Part shown: positions 34,110 to 42,861 of the stretch, in pieces | Numbering within the stretch: the stretch's first letter is position 1 | How the letters are laid out: every line of letters begins with the position of its first letter | Assembly: GCF_013201075.1 (NCBI RefSeq) | Contig: NZ_CP053708.1 | Span: forward strand, 1,863,501 to 1,927,500 | Length of the DNA stretch: 64,000 bases | Direction of reading: 5' to 3' | Source of the DNA: Lichenicola cladoniae | GTDB lineage: Bacteria > Pseudomonadota > Alphaproteobacteria > Acetobacterales > Acetobacteraceae | The notes under the pieces: model-generated | What the model saw: the letters and a program-made list of their open reading frames with translations, nothing else | The model's database searches: none | What the model was told of the DNA's origin: nothing | Translations under genes and position numbers: made by a program

Positions 34110-36164
34110 ATGACCTTCAAAACCTGGTGCAGGTCGACCTGCGCCTTTGCCGTAACTTTCGCGATGATGCAGCCGACCGTGGTGTTCGCCCAAGAGGCTC
34201 GCGGCGACGTGACGATCGCACCGCACAGCAGCGATCTCGTGCAGCGCTTCGCCACGGACATGGCCAAGCAGCCCGTGATGACCACGGCCGACAAGATCAA
34301 GCTGCTCCGCAAGCGCGTCAAATACGTGTTCGTCCTGTATCAGGAGAACCGCTCGTTCGATTTCTACTTCGGCACCTTCCCGGGCGCGCACGGCCTGTTC
34401 ACGCAGTCGGCGGCCAACACGCCGGGCTTCAAACAGAAGATCGTGAACACCGACGGTAGCGTCGGCACGATCTCGCCGTTCCTGATTCCGCAGACGGTCA
34501 CCACCGCGTCCGGCAAGACCATCCCGATCTATCCGGCCGATACCGCGTCGATCGATCATTCGCACAGCGGCATCGACAACAGCCAGCATTACGTGAACGG
34601 GATTTCGCAGAACGACCGGTTCGCGCTCGACGAGGAGGGCCTGACCACCGACGCGAAGGGCACGATCGTCAGCACGAAGACCGGCCTGGCACCGGCAGCA
34701 CATCCTACGCTGATCCAGAAGCAGATGGCGGAACTCGCCATGGGGCATGTGGACTGCGACACCGCGCCATACCTCTGGCAGTTCGCCGACCGCTTCGCGA
34801 TGTTCGACAACTTCCATATGACCGTAGCGGCTCCGTCCACCCCGAATGCGCTGGCCCTCATCGCCGGCCAGTCCGGACTGACCCAGTGGGCGCTGCATCC
34901 CGGCGAAGCCAGCAGCAACACGGCCAGCCCGGTCGTTGCGACGAGCGGCGGCGAGCCGATCGTCGCCGATCCGGGCCCGTTCCCGGGTTCGGATCTCGAC
35001 ACGTCGCCGATCAAGCCGCCCTATAACCCGAGTGACGAGAATCCGGCGACCCCGGCTCTCAACCAGACCTATGCGAGCCTGCCGCTCTCGTTCATGGGCA
35101 AGGACATTCTCAAGACGGTCTCCACCGACCAGAACCCGGCGCTCGACCTCGTCGACATCCAGCACGACATCAAGACCATTGCCGGCGACGGCAAGAAGCC
35201 GACCGACTGGGCGTGGTTCCAGGAAGGCTACGATGCGGAACCGACGGACTCGGCCGCCGTACCGCTGCATAGCAGCTACATCATCCATCACGATGCACCG
35301 CAGTATTTCGGCTACATCGCCGACAACCCGGCCGTTGCGAAGAGCCATCTCTACGGGCTGCAGGATTTCTTCAGTGCGATCCAGTATCGGCAGTTCCCCT
35401 CGAAGGGCGGCGTCGCTTACGTTCGCGGCGGCTATGACAACAACGATGGCCTGGTGCCTGTCGATCCGAACAGCGCGGTCCGGGCGGCATTCCCCGGCAG
35501 CGACGATCATCCCGGCTATTCCGACGTGCAGATCAGCGAGCAGCTGCTGGCGGACGAGGTCAACGCCATCGCGGCCAGTCCGTACTGGAAAGACAGCGCG
35601 ATCATCATCACCTACGACGAGACGGACGGGCTTTACGACCACCAGTCCAACACCACGCGCGTGCGTGATCCCGAGGGCAAGCCTCTCGAGCCGTCCTCGC
35701 GCATCCCGGCAATCGTGATCTCGCCATACAGCAAGGCGCACGCGATCATCAGCCAGAACTCCGAGCACAGCTCGGTCATCAAGCTGATCAACGAACTGTT
35801 CGACCTGACCCCGCTCGCCGATCTGCCCGACGAGAAGCGTGGCGTGAAGCTCGGCAAGGCGCAGTTCGGCCAGGACTACATGGGTCCGGCCGACGCCAAC
35901 GTTCCCGGCATCGGCGACATGCTCGCCGCCTTCGACAACTCCCGCCTGCTCGGCACGACGGCGCCGCTGCCGGCGTCGTATGCCGAGATCCAGCCGGGCC
36001 AGAAGCCGAGCCTGCCGCATTACGCGGGCGGTGGTTGCTACACGCTCAACATCGTCCCGACCGACTATGCACAGAACAAGCTGCTCGATCCGGCGCCCGC
36101 CGACTTCAACCCGCGCCCCGCACTCACTCCGGGCGTGCCGACCTCGGGTACCTGGACGCCCTGA
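34110..36164 (+). CDS. Secreted phosphoesterase of the phospholipase C / acid phosphatase family
   Basis: 684 residues. It starts with a signal peptide (CRSTCAFAVTFAMMQPTVVFA, cleavage near residue 27). Phosphoesterase (alkaline-phosphatase-like superfamily) landmarks are YVFVLYQENRSFDFYFGTFPGAHGL (about residues 72-96), HSHSGI, FADRFAMFDNFHMTVAAPSTPNALAL (nucleophile region), YVRGGYDNNDGLVPVDPN, IIITYDETDGLYDHQ (about 499-513) and IPAIVISPYSKAHAI. Such enzymes hydrolyse phospholipids or other phosphodiesters outside the cytoplasm, often under phosphate limitation. I saw no clear Pho box in the 144-base upstream gap. It is terminated by the hairpin at 36191-36220. Confidence 0.92.
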   Translation: MTFKTWCRSTCAFAVTFAMMQPTVVFAQEARGDVTIAPHSSDLVQRFATDMAKQPVMTTADKIKLLRKRVKYVFVLYQENRSFDFYFGTFPGAHGLFTQSAANTPGFKQKIVNTDGSVGTISPFLIPQTVTTASGKTIPIYPADTASIDHSHSGIDNSQHYVNGISQNDRFALDEEGLTTDAKGTIVSTKTGLAPAAHPTLIQKQMAELAMGHVDCDTAPYLWQFADRFAMFDNFHMTVAAPSTPNALALIAGQSGLTQWALHPGEASSNTASPVVATSGGEPIVADPGPFPGSDLDTSPIKPPYNPSDENPATPALNQTYASLPLSFMGKDILKTVSTDQNPALDLVDIQHDIKTIAGDGKKPTDWAWFQEGYDAEPTDSAAVPLHSSYIIHHDAPQYFGYIADNPAVAKSHLYGLQDFFSAIQYRQFPSKGGVAYVRGGYDNNDGLVPVDPNSAVRAAFPGSDDHPGYSDVQISEQLLADEVNAIAASPYWKDSAIIITYDETDGLYDHQSNTTRVRDPEGKPLEPSSRIPAIVISPYSKAHAIISQNSEHSSVIKLINELFDLTPLADLPDEKRGVKLGKAQFGQDYMGPADANVPGIGDMLAAFDNSRLLGTTAPLPASYAEIQPGQKPSLPHYAGGGCYTLNIVPTDYAQNKLLDPAPADFNPRPALTPGVPTSGTWTP

Positions 36165-36190
36165 TCCATCCGGTTCAGTTGGCTAGGAAT

Positions 36191-36220
36191 GGGGAGCCGG
36201 TTTCGACCGGTTCCCCTTTA
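36191..36220 (+). terminator. Rho-independent terminator of the phosphoesterase gene
   Basis: GGGGAGCCGGT (36191-36201) pairs with ACCGGTTCCCC (36206-36216), 11 pairs with one G-T wobble, around a TTCG loop, and is followed by TTTAT. It is a classic intrinsic terminator 27 bases after the stop codon, and it separates this gene from the binding-protein gene at 36241. Confidence 0.88.
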
Positions 36221-36240
36221 TCTTGTACGGAGCGACAGTT

Positions 36241-37344
36241 TTGAAAAGCCTATTGACCGCGCCGCTCGCCTTCGTGGCGGCGGCGCTGCTTGCATGTCCG
36301 GCGATCGGCGCCACCCGGGATGCCGCGACCGCGATTGCGGAAGTTTCCGGCGGCAGCATGCAGACCGATGCTTCATCCAGCCAGACACTCGACCGGGTTC
36401 GAAGGTCCGGCACGTTGGTCTGCGGCGTGGTGATCGACGAGGACGACATTTCGGAGGCCGATACGCACGGCAATCTCTCGAAGCTGGGTGCCGATTATTG
36501 CCGCGCCATGGCAGCCGAGATTTTCGGCGACGTGAACAAGGCAAGGTTCGTCTCGTCATCGGACGAACCTGCGGCTCTTGCCGCGCTGCGCGACGGCAAG
36601 ACCGACGTGCTGTTCGGCGCGACGCCCAATCCCGTTCTGGGCATGGTCTATCACCTGGCATTCGGCCCGCCGATCCTGATCGACGGCCAGGGCTTCCTGG
36701 TCGCAAACCGGCTCGGCATCAGGACGCTGGCCGACCTCGGCGGCCGCAACGTCTGCTTCATCAATGCATCCCCGCCCGAGCAGACACTCTACGACTCGCT
36801 CGAACCACGCCTGAAGAAACGCGAAAACCGGTTCCCCTATTCCGAGCGGGGCGAGATGGATATCGCGCTGCTCGATGGCCATTGCGATGCCATAACGGGT
36901 GATATTTCCTGGATGGCGAACGTGCGTGCGAGCTTCGGCAAGCGCGCATCGGAGTTCTCGATCCTGCCCGACACAGTGTCGATCGATCCGTTCTCCCCGG
37001 CCTACCGTACCGGTGACCCCGGCTGGGCGGCGCTGGTCGATTGGACCGTCTGGGCGGCTCAGCAAGCGGAAGCGCACGGCATTACGCAGGCCAACGTCGC
37101 CACGCTGGGCCGGAGCACCGATCCGGTAGTGCAGCGCCTGGTTGGAACCAGTCCCTGGATCGGGCGCACGCTCGGAATTCCGGACAACGCGTTTCAGCAT
37201 GCGGTGGCCGCGGTCGGCAATTCCGGGGAGATCTACCAGCGCAATGTCGGAAGCGGCTCCGACCTCGACCTGCCGCGCGGACGAAGTGCGCTGGCCGAGC
37301 AGGGCGGCCTGCTCTGGTCGCTGCCGGTCGAGCCATCGCAATAG
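36241..37344 (+). CDS. Amino-acid-type ABC substrate-binding protein, orphan
   Basis: 367 residues from TTG 36241, with GGAG about eight bases upstream; a second TTG at 36223 would add six residues. A signal peptide (LLTAPLAFVAAALLACPAIGA) is followed by a family 3 solute-binding domain resembling AapJ: TLDRVRRSGTLVCGVVIDED, GADYCRAMAAEIFGDVNKARFV, AALRDGKTDVLFGATPNP, GQGFLVANRLGIRTLADLGGRNVCF and LLDGHCDAITGDISWMA. GDPGWAALVDWTVWAAQQAEAHGIT follows. AapJ binds polar L-amino acids with broad specificity. No permease or ATPase gene is near, so it either serves a remote transporter or acts as a sensor. A bidirectional terminator follows at 37382. Confidence 0.88.
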   Translation: MKSLLTAPLAFVAAALLACPAIGATRDAATAIAEVSGGSMQTDASSSQTLDRVRRSGTLVCGVVIDEDDISEADTHGNLSKLGADYCRAMAAEIFGDVNKARFVSSSDEPAALAALRDGKTDVLFGATPNPVLGMVYHLAFGPPILIDGQGFLVANRLGIRTLADLGGRNVCFINASPPEQTLYDSLEPRLKKRENRFPYSERGEMDIALLDGHCDAITGDISWMANVRASFGKRASEFSILPDTVSIDPFSPAYRTGDPGWAALVDWTVWAAQQAEAHGITQANVATLGRSTDPVVQRLVGTSPWIGRTLGIPDNAFQHAVAAVGNSGEIYQRNVGSGSDLDLPRGRSALAEQGGLLWSLPVEPSQ

Positions 37345-37381
37345 ATCGGCGCTCCCCGCGTCGATCCTGCCCTGAAACACG

Positions 37382-37410
37382 AACGCCTCCCCGCAGAACG
37401 GGGAGGCGTT
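37382..37410. terminator. Bidirectional terminator between convergent genes
   Basis: AACGCCTCCCCG (37382-37393) and CGGGGAGGCGTT (37399-37410) form a perfect 12-bp stem with the five-base loop CAGAA. Plus-strand continuation is GTTATTTCC, and the minus-strand side continues TCGTGTTTC. It lies 38 bases after the stop of the plus-strand binding-protein gene and 43 bases beyond the stop of the minus-strand cold-shock gene, so it can serve both. Confidence 0.88.
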
Positions 37411-37452
37411 GTTATTTCCATCCGGCGCGGATCACCGCGCCGATGTGTCGTG

Positions 37453-38172
37453 TCAGGCGAGGCTGATCGCGGCAGCCTCGGGACCCTTCTGGCCCTGGAC
37501 GACCTGCACGCGGGTCGCCTGACCCTCGTTCAGGCTGGACAGGCCGGACCGCTCGAGCGCGGACGCATGGACGAAGATGTCCTTGCCACCGGTGTCGGGG
37601 GTGATGAAGCCGAAGCCCTTGGTCGCGTTGTACCACTTGACGATGCCACGGGTCTCTTCGGCCGAGGACAGGTCAGGGGCGGCACGACCGCTGCGGAAAC
37701 CGCCGCTGGCACCGGCCGGGCCGGCAGCGCGTGGCGCGCCGAATCCTGCACCGGCGGAGCGCGGACGCTCCGGCTGCGCGGTGGTCTCGTCTACGGAGAT
37801 CACCTCGGCAACCTGGCGACCCTTGGGGCCCTGGCCGATGCGGACGCCGAGCGTCGCGCCTGGGCTGACCGAGTCGTGGCCCGACTGCGACAGCGCGTTG
37901 GCGTGCAGGAACACGTCGCCGGAGCCATCCGCCAGCTCGACGAAGCCGAAGCCCTTCTCGCTGTTGAACCACTTCACGCTGGCGCTGATCTCGGGGCCGG
38001 ACGCGATGACCTGCGAACCCCCGCCACCACCACCGGCACCGCCCATGGGACGACGCGGCGGGCCACCACTGTTCCGGTCACCAAACGACGGCGAGGGCGT
38101 GGGGACGAAATCATCATCGAAGCCGCCGCGGCGTGGGGAGCGGGGGCTGCGGTCGGTTCTGTTACTTCTCAA
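37453..38172 (-). CDS. Double cold-shock-domain protein with disordered N-terminus
   Basis: 239 residues. An arginine/glycine-rich disordered start (about residues 1-60, with a GGGGGG run) precedes a first cold-shock domain (about 62-125; [30 protein letters not shown]). A low-complexity linker follows (about 126-170, [17 protein letters not shown]). The second domain is at about 173-238 ([31 protein letters not shown]). Both domains keep RNP1 (KGFGF[VI]) and RNP2 (D[VI]F[LV]H). Proteins of this shape are common RNA chaperones in alphaproteobacteria. The start is a TTG at 38172; no in-frame ATG exists close by, so the start is uncertain. Confidence 0.9.
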   Translation of the reverse strand: MRSNRTDRSPRSPRRGGFDDDFVPTPSPSFGDRNSGGPPRRPMGGAGGGGGGSQVIASGPEISASVKWFNSEKGFGFVELADGSGDVFLHANALSQSGHDSVSPGATLGVRIGQGPKGRQVAEVISVDETTAQPERPRSAGAGFGAPRAAGPAGASGGFRSGRAAPDLSSAEETRGIVKWYNATKGFGFITPDTGGKDIFVHASALERSGLSSLNEGQATRVQVVQGQKGPEAAAISLA

Positions 38173-38369
38173 CGGTCGTAATCCCGAGGTCTAAAAGGTT
38201 GCACCTGGCGACAGGCACACCGGGTGAATGGGTCGGCACGCGATCGGTCATCAAGTAGCCTGGGTGCCCCAGAGCGTCTCTTCTTGATGGATCGGACCAT
38301 GGCATAGCACGATCGGTGCTGCACGGACCACCACCATACATCACCCGATCGTGTAGTTTTTTCGGGGTG

Positions 38370-39338
38370 TTACCGTTCGATCAGTGGCTTTCCCACGGAC
38401 GTTCCGGACAACACCGGCCCGGCCGCATGGTGGTCGTGCCAATGCCGCGCAATGTCGATCCGGCGACAGATCCAGACCCGGTCGTGCTGCTGGATGTGAT
38501 CGAGGAAACGGGCGAGCGAGGCTGCCCGGCCCGGCCGTCCCGCAAGCCGGCAATGCAGGCCGACCGACAGCATCCGCGGTGCATGCTCGCCTTCGGCATA
38601 AAGCATGTCGAAGCTGTCGCGGAGGTAGTTGTAAAAGTCCTCGCCGGTGGAAAATCCGCCCGGCGTCGCGAACCGCATGTCGTTGGCGTCGAGCGTGTAC
38701 GGCACGATCAGCTGCGGCCGGCCGTTTCGCCCCGCTTCATGGGTGCGGTCCCAGAACGGCAGCTCGTCGGCGTAGGAGTCCGCGTCATAGGAAAACCCGC
38801 CCTCCTCGGCGACCAGTTGCCGCGTGTTGGGGCTGCAGCGCCCGAGATACCAGCCGAGCGGGCGGCTGCCGGTGACCGCCGTCTGCACCGCGATGGCACG
38901 CTGCAGATCCTCACGCTCGCGCGCGATATCGACATGCTGGTAATCGATCCAGCGATAGCCGTGGCTGGCGATCTCGTGGCCCGCCTCGGTCATCGCATGC
39001 GCCAGTTCGGGATAGCGCTCGATCGCCATGCCGACCGCGAACGACGTGAACGGCAGCCCGCGCTCCTCGAACAGCCGCATGATCCGCCAGACCCCGACAC
39101 GGCTGCCGTATTCGTAGATGCTTTCCATGTTCATGTTGCGCGCGCCCTGGATCGGCTGCGCGGTGGTGATTTCGGAGAGGAACGCTTCCGAGGCCGCATC
39201 GCCGTGCAGGATGCAGTTCTCGCCGCCTTCCTCGTAGTTGAGCACGAACTGCACGGCGATCCGGGCCTTGCCCGGCCACTGCGGATCCGGCGGCGTCCGC
39301 CCGTAGCCGACCATGTCGCGCGGATAGGGCTGGCTCAT
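38370..39338 (-). CDS. puuE: Polysaccharide-deacetylase-fold protein, PuuE-type allantoinase
   Basis: 322 residues from ATG 39338 with a strong site AAGGAGG nine bases upstream; the longer frame to 39506 is rejected. The opening YPRDMVGYGRTPPDPQWPGKARIAVQFVLNYEEGGE is the PuuE signature. GSRVGVWRIMRLFEERGLPFTSFAVGMAIER, GHEIASHGYRWIDYQ (metal-site histidine region) and GWYLGRCSPNTR follow. The family includes cofactor-light allantoinases that open allantoin to allantoate in purine breakdown. No urate or allantoate genes are nearby, so the substrate could differ (for example another cyclic amide). Confidence 0.88.
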   Translation of the reverse strand: MSQPYPRDMVGYGRTPPDPQWPGKARIAVQFVLNYEEGGENCILHGDAASEAFLSEITTAQPIQGARNMNMESIYEYGSRVGVWRIMRLFEERGLPFTSFAVGMAIERYPELAHAMTEAGHEIASHGYRWIDYQHVDIAREREDLQRAIAVQTAVTGSRPLGWYLGRCSPNTRQLVAEEGGFSYDADSYADELPFWDRTHEAGRNGRPQLIVPYTLDANDMRFATPGGFSTGEDFYNYLRDSFDMLYAEGEHAPRMLSVGLHCRLAGRPGRAASLARFLDHIQQHDRVWICRRIDIARHWHDHHAAGPVLSGTSVGKPLIER

Positions 39339-39450
39339 CGTGCCTCCTTCTGATGACGCTATCCCGGACGTTCGCGCGCGGGGCGCGCGGGGCAGGGGTT
39401 TCCGCAACGCGCCGAAGCCCTTATGAGAAAACAATCCGAGCCATGACGTA

Positions 39451-40521
39451 GTGAGCACAATGATGCGCAGCATGACCACCCGCACAAGAGCCATCGCTCC
39501 CGTCATCGGAGTGTCGATCGGCCTCGCGCTTGGTGTGTCGCCGGGTTCGGCCTCGGCCGAGCCGCAGCAGGATCCCTACGGAACCTGGACCGCGCAGGTC
39601 GAGAACGATGCCGTCTCGACCCTCAAGGGCACGTCGGACCAGTACTACACGAGCGGCCTGCGGCTCGGCTGGACCTCCGGCACCGACAACCAGCCGCCGG
39701 CGATCTCGGACCTGAACCGGTTCATCTGGGGCCCCGGCGTGCAGCGGATCGCGATCGGCCTGCAGCAATCCATCTTCACGCCGCGCGATACCCAGCAGAA
39801 CCAGTCGTTCGTCAACATCAAGGGATCCGGTTCCCAGGGCCGCGCCGACCGGCCCTATGCCGGCGTGCTGCTGGCCACCGTCAACCTGATCAGCGACACC
39901 GACATGACCCGCTCGGTCGCCGGGATCCAGGCCGGCGTGGTCGGCTCCTATGCCGGCGGCTACCAGGTGCAGAACGGCTTCCACAGCATCATCGGCGACA
40001 CCCTGAATCGCGGCTGGTCGCGCCAGCTGCCGAACCAGCCGATCCTGCAGATCCAGGCGGCGCGCACCTGGCGCCTGCCGCTGATCACCCGCTACGGGAT
40101 CTCGGCGGACGTGCTGCCGACCGTCAGCGGCGCCGCCGGCGACTATCGCACCTACGCGCAGATCGGCGGCACGGTCCGGATCGGCCAGGGGCTTGACAGC
40201 GACTTCGGCAGCCCGCGCATCTCGCCCGGCCTCGACGGCACCGATGCCTACAAGGGCACGCGCCGGTTCGCCTGGTACGCCTTCGCCGGCGCCGACGGAC
40301 AGGCTGTCGCGTATGACGTCACGTTGCAGGGAAGCACGTTCCGCAGTGGGGAACCGCACGTGTCCAAGCTCTGGGACGTCGGCGAGTTCGAGGGCGGTGC
40401 CGCGCTGATCTTCCACGGCTTCCGCGTGACCTACACGCAGACCTGGCAGACCCAGGAATTCCGTGGCGCCAAGTCCGGACTGTTCAATTTCGGCTCCGTC
40501 GCGTTATCGACGAAGTTCTAA
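39451..40521 (+). CDS. LpxR-like outer-membrane lipid A 3'-O-deacylase (DUF2219)
   Basis: 356 residues. A signal peptide (IAPVIGVSIGLALGVSPGSASA, cleavage near residue 36) is followed by a beta-barrel with LpxR landmarks: TAQVENDAVSTLKGTSDQYYTSGLRLGW (N-D pair and S of the catalytic site), GRADRPYAGVLLATVNL, and QVQNGFHSIIGDTLNRGWSRQLPNQP carrying the catalytic histidine. The last residue is phenylalanine (STKF), as expected for barrel insertion by BAM. LpxR removes the 3'-acyloxyacyl group of lipid A. The start is a GTG at 39451 or ATG 39460; the ribosome-binding site is weak. Transcribed away from the puuE gene. Confidence 0.88.
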   Translation: MSTMMRSMTTRTRAIAPVIGVSIGLALGVSPGSASAEPQQDPYGTWTAQVENDAVSTLKGTSDQYYTSGLRLGWTSGTDNQPPAISDLNRFIWGPGVQRIAIGLQQSIFTPRDTQQNQSFVNIKGSGSQGRADRPYAGVLLATVNLISDTDMTRSVAGIQAGVVGSYAGGYQVQNGFHSIIGDTLNRGWSRQLPNQPILQIQAARTWRLPLITRYGISADVLPTVSGAAGDYRTYAQIGGTVRIGQGLDSDFGSPRISPGLDGTDAYKGTRRFAWYAFAGADGQAVAYDVTLQGSTFRSGEPHVSKLWDVGEFEGGAALIFHGFRVTYTQTWQTQEFRGAKSGLFNFGSVALSTKF

Positions 40522-40536
40522 TGCCGATCTCGAAGC

Positions 40537-40911
40537 TTGCAGCGGAGTGACGCCGTCCTGATCCCGACATCCCGCAATGGCCGCGCCAAGCCGGGCAGGA
40601 ACCGGCTGATAGCCTACCGCGTGCTGGTGGCGATCGCGGCCGCATGCTTCGTGGGGGCGTTCGCGATCGCGGCACTGGCGCCGTTCGACCTGACCCTGGC
40701 CGGTGGCCTGGTCCGGCTGGACCAGACGGCGGCGTCGTGGCTGCAGCCGGTCATGAGCGAGGCGGGGCAGGCGGCGTTCCATCCATCCTGGCACATCATC
40801 GTGGTGCCGTTCCTGGCACGGCCCGCGTGGATATTGCCGGCCATGATCGGGTTGATCAGTGCCGGCCTCGCGGTCACGGTCGGGCGGGTCGTCGGCAAGC
40901 AGCGCGTCTAG
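40537..40911 (+). CDS. Small membrane protein of unknown function
   Basis: 124 residues from a TTG at 40537, 15 bases after the LpxR-like gene. Two clear membrane segments: RVLVAIAAACFVGAFAIAALAPF (about residues 28-50) and WILPAMIGLISAGLAVTVGRVV (about 98-119). The loop between them contains LTLAGGLVRLDQTAASWLQPVMSEAGQAAFHPSWHIIVV. The loop vaguely recalls PAP2 lipid phosphatases, but none of their catalytic motifs is present. It may modify or accompany the lipid A enzyme upstream. Confidence 0.6.
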   Translation: MQRSDAVLIPTSRNGRAKPGRNRLIAYRVLVAIAAACFVGAFAIAALAPFDLTLAGGLVRLDQTAASWLQPVMSEAGQAAFHPSWHIIVVPFLARPAWILPAMIGLISAGLAVTVGRVVGKQRV

Positions 40912-40942
40912 CGGCGCGCCTGCCCACCCCCCCGGTGGCGCT

Positions 40943-42808
40943 CTAGTCCGACGAGATCGGTTCGAGCGCCGTGTCGGAATCATCCTGGTTCAGCTTGCGC
41001 AACGGCAGTTTGGGGATCGGGCGCCCGATCAGGTAGCCCTGGATTTCCTCGCACCCATGCGCGTCGAGGAACGCCAGCTGCTCCTCGGTCTCGACCCCTT
41101 CGGCACAGCTCGTCATGCCGAGCGCCTGCACCATCTGCAGCATGCTGCGGGTCACCGCCTCGGCGCGCCGGTCATGGCCGAGAGCCTGCACGAACTGCCG
41201 GTCCAGCTTGATCTGGTCGAACGGGTAGGTGATGAGCGTGCTCAGGCAGGAATAGCCCGTCCCGAAATCGTCCAGCGCCAGCCTGACGCCCATGGCACGC
41301 ACCTGCGACAATTCGCGGCGGACGTTGCCGTCCTGCTCCATGGAACTGCGCTCGGACAATTCGATCTGCAGCCGGTTCGGCTCCAGCCCGGTTTCCTCGA
41401 GAACCCGCTTCAGCAGGTTCGGCAGCCGGCTGTGCGACAGCCAGACCGGCGACACGTTGACGCTGATGCCGAGCGCCTGCTCCCAGGATTGCGCTTCCTT
41501 GCAGGCAGCCCGCAGAACCCAGGCATCGATCTGCTCGATCAGCCCACCCGCTTCCGCCACCGGAATGAACAGTGCCGGCGATACCTCGCCATGGCCCGGA
41601 CGGTTCCAGCGCACCAGCGCCTCGAAGCTCACCACCCGCTCGGTCGCGGTGTCGATTGCCGGCATCCAGTTCAGGTGGAAGGCACCCTGTGCCACCGCCG
41701 CCTGCAGATCCTGCTCCAGCCCGGTCGACAGGGTGTAGGCAGCGGTCAGCTGCGGCGTGGCCCGGCAATGCCGTCCGTCACCGTGCTTCTTGGCCGCCGC
41801 GAGCGCCGCCTCGGTGCCGAGCAGCAGGGACGCGACATCCTGGCCATCCGCCGGCGCCAGCGCGATCCCGGCCGACGGGCGCAGCGGCAACTCCAGGGTG
41901 CCGATCTGCACCGGCTCCCGCAGCCGCTCCATCATCCTCAGCACGATCGCCTCGGCATCGCTCGGCCCGATCCGGCCGGGTGCCACGAGCGCGAAACCGC
42001 TGCCGCCGAGATGCGCCAGGAAGCTCGGGATCGGGGCGATCGTCTGCAGCCGGTCGGCCGCCTGCTTGAGGAACTGGTCGGCGATCTCGCGCCCGTACAT
42101 CTCGTTGAGCGCGGTCAGCCTGCCGACATCGACACGGAACAAAGCCAGCCCGGGCGTGGCGCTCGGGCCGGGTGCATCGCCGGCACCGCGGACAGGCACT
42201 TCCAGCGCCTGTTCCAGATAGCGCTCCAGCCCCTGCCGGCCGGGCAGGGCGGTAACCGCATCGATTCCGCTATCGACGCTGTGGCCGTCGTGATGCACGG
42301 CCAGCACGCCGGCAACGCCACGGGCGAGGTCGGACAGGGTCAGCAGTACCTCGCGCCCATAGCGGCGGCGCTCCCGGTCGAGCAGGAACAGCACGCCGAT
42401 CGAGGCGCCGGCGGGATCGCGGATGGTGGCGCCGGCATAGGCGTTGAAGCCGGCATCGCGCTCGTGCATGGGCGCATCGATGAATTGCGGATCGACCGAC
42501 AGATCGACGATCTCGACCGTCACCCGTCGCGGCCGGCTCATCTGCGCACGCAGGATCGAGACCGGCAGCGCCTCGCCGTCGCAGGTGCCGGATACGGCAT
42601 GGACCTGCAGCCCCGATGGCGCGTCCACGACCAGGACAGCCAGCTGGCTGCCGGTGGTGCGCACCGCCAGCCTGGTGAAGATGGTGAGGGGTGTGTCCGA
42701 CGACTCCTCGGAACGACTGCTGGCGCGAGGCAGCGCCAACCGTTCCGGAGTCCGTGCGGCCAGGGGCCCTGATGGTGTGGTGTTCGGGCCAATTCGCGAC
42801 ATGTTCAA
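40943..42808 (-). CDS. GAF-GGDEF-EAL cyclic-di-GMP phosphodiesterase
   Basis: 621 residues. A GAF-like sensor covers about residues 35-170 (FTRLAVRTTGSQLAVLVVDAPSGL; the conserved F/Y-A-G-x-T-I-R segment), a GGDEF domain about 180-345 and an EAL domain about 355-605. The GGDEF box reads GGSGF (LGGSGFALV), so cyclase activity should be lost. The EAL domain keeps SFEALVRW, LSERSSME (a variant of ELTES), ALDDFGTGYSCLSTL, KLDRQFV and CAEGVETEEQ, the residues for metal and c-di-GMP binding. It probably degrades c-di-GMP, with the degenerate GGDEF perhaps a GTP sensor. Transcribed divergently from nothing nearby; recG lies upstream on the same strand. Confidence 0.93.
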   Translation of the reverse strand: MNMSRIGPNTTPSGPLAARTPERLALPRASSRSEESSDTPLTIFTRLAVRTTGSQLAVLVVDAPSGLQVHAVSGTCDGEALPVSILRAQMSRPRRVTVEIVDLSVDPQFIDAPMHERDAGFNAYAGATIRDPAGASIGVLFLLDRERRRYGREVLLTLSDLARGVAGVLAVHHDGHSVDSGIDAVTALPGRQGLERYLEQALEVPVRGAGDAPGPSATPGLALFRVDVGRLTALNEMYGREIADQFLKQAADRLQTIAPIPSFLAHLGGSGFALVAPGRIGPSDAEAIVLRMMERLREPVQIGTLELPLRPSAGIALAPADGQDVASLLLGTEAALAAAKKHGDGRHCRATPQLTAAYTLSTGLEQDLQAAVAQGAFHLNWMPAIDTATERVVSFEALVRWNRPGHGEVSPALFIPVAEAGGLIEQIDAWVLRAACKEAQSWEQALGISVNVSPVWLSHSRLPNLLKRVLEETGLEPNRLQIELSERSSMEQDGNVRRELSQVRAMGVRLALDDFGTGYSCLSTLITYPFDQIKLDRQFVQALGHDRRAEAVTRSMLQMVQALGMTSCAEGVETEEQLAFLDAHGCEEIQGYLIGRPIPKLPLRKLNQDDSDTALEPISSD

Positions 42809-42861
42809 AGGCTCCGCCCGACTGCAATAAAACGCAAGTGCCGTGGTCGGTTCCCGCCCGG

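Noticed and set aside
33981-36020. 679-codon open frame antisense to the phosphoesterase gene
   Set aside because: Arginine- and valine-rich shadow; the sense strand carries signal peptide and motifs.
40859-42772. 637-codon open frame antisense to the GAF-GGDEF-EAL gene
   Set aside because: Q/R/H-rich composition with no recognisable domain; the minus strand encodes full EAL motifs.
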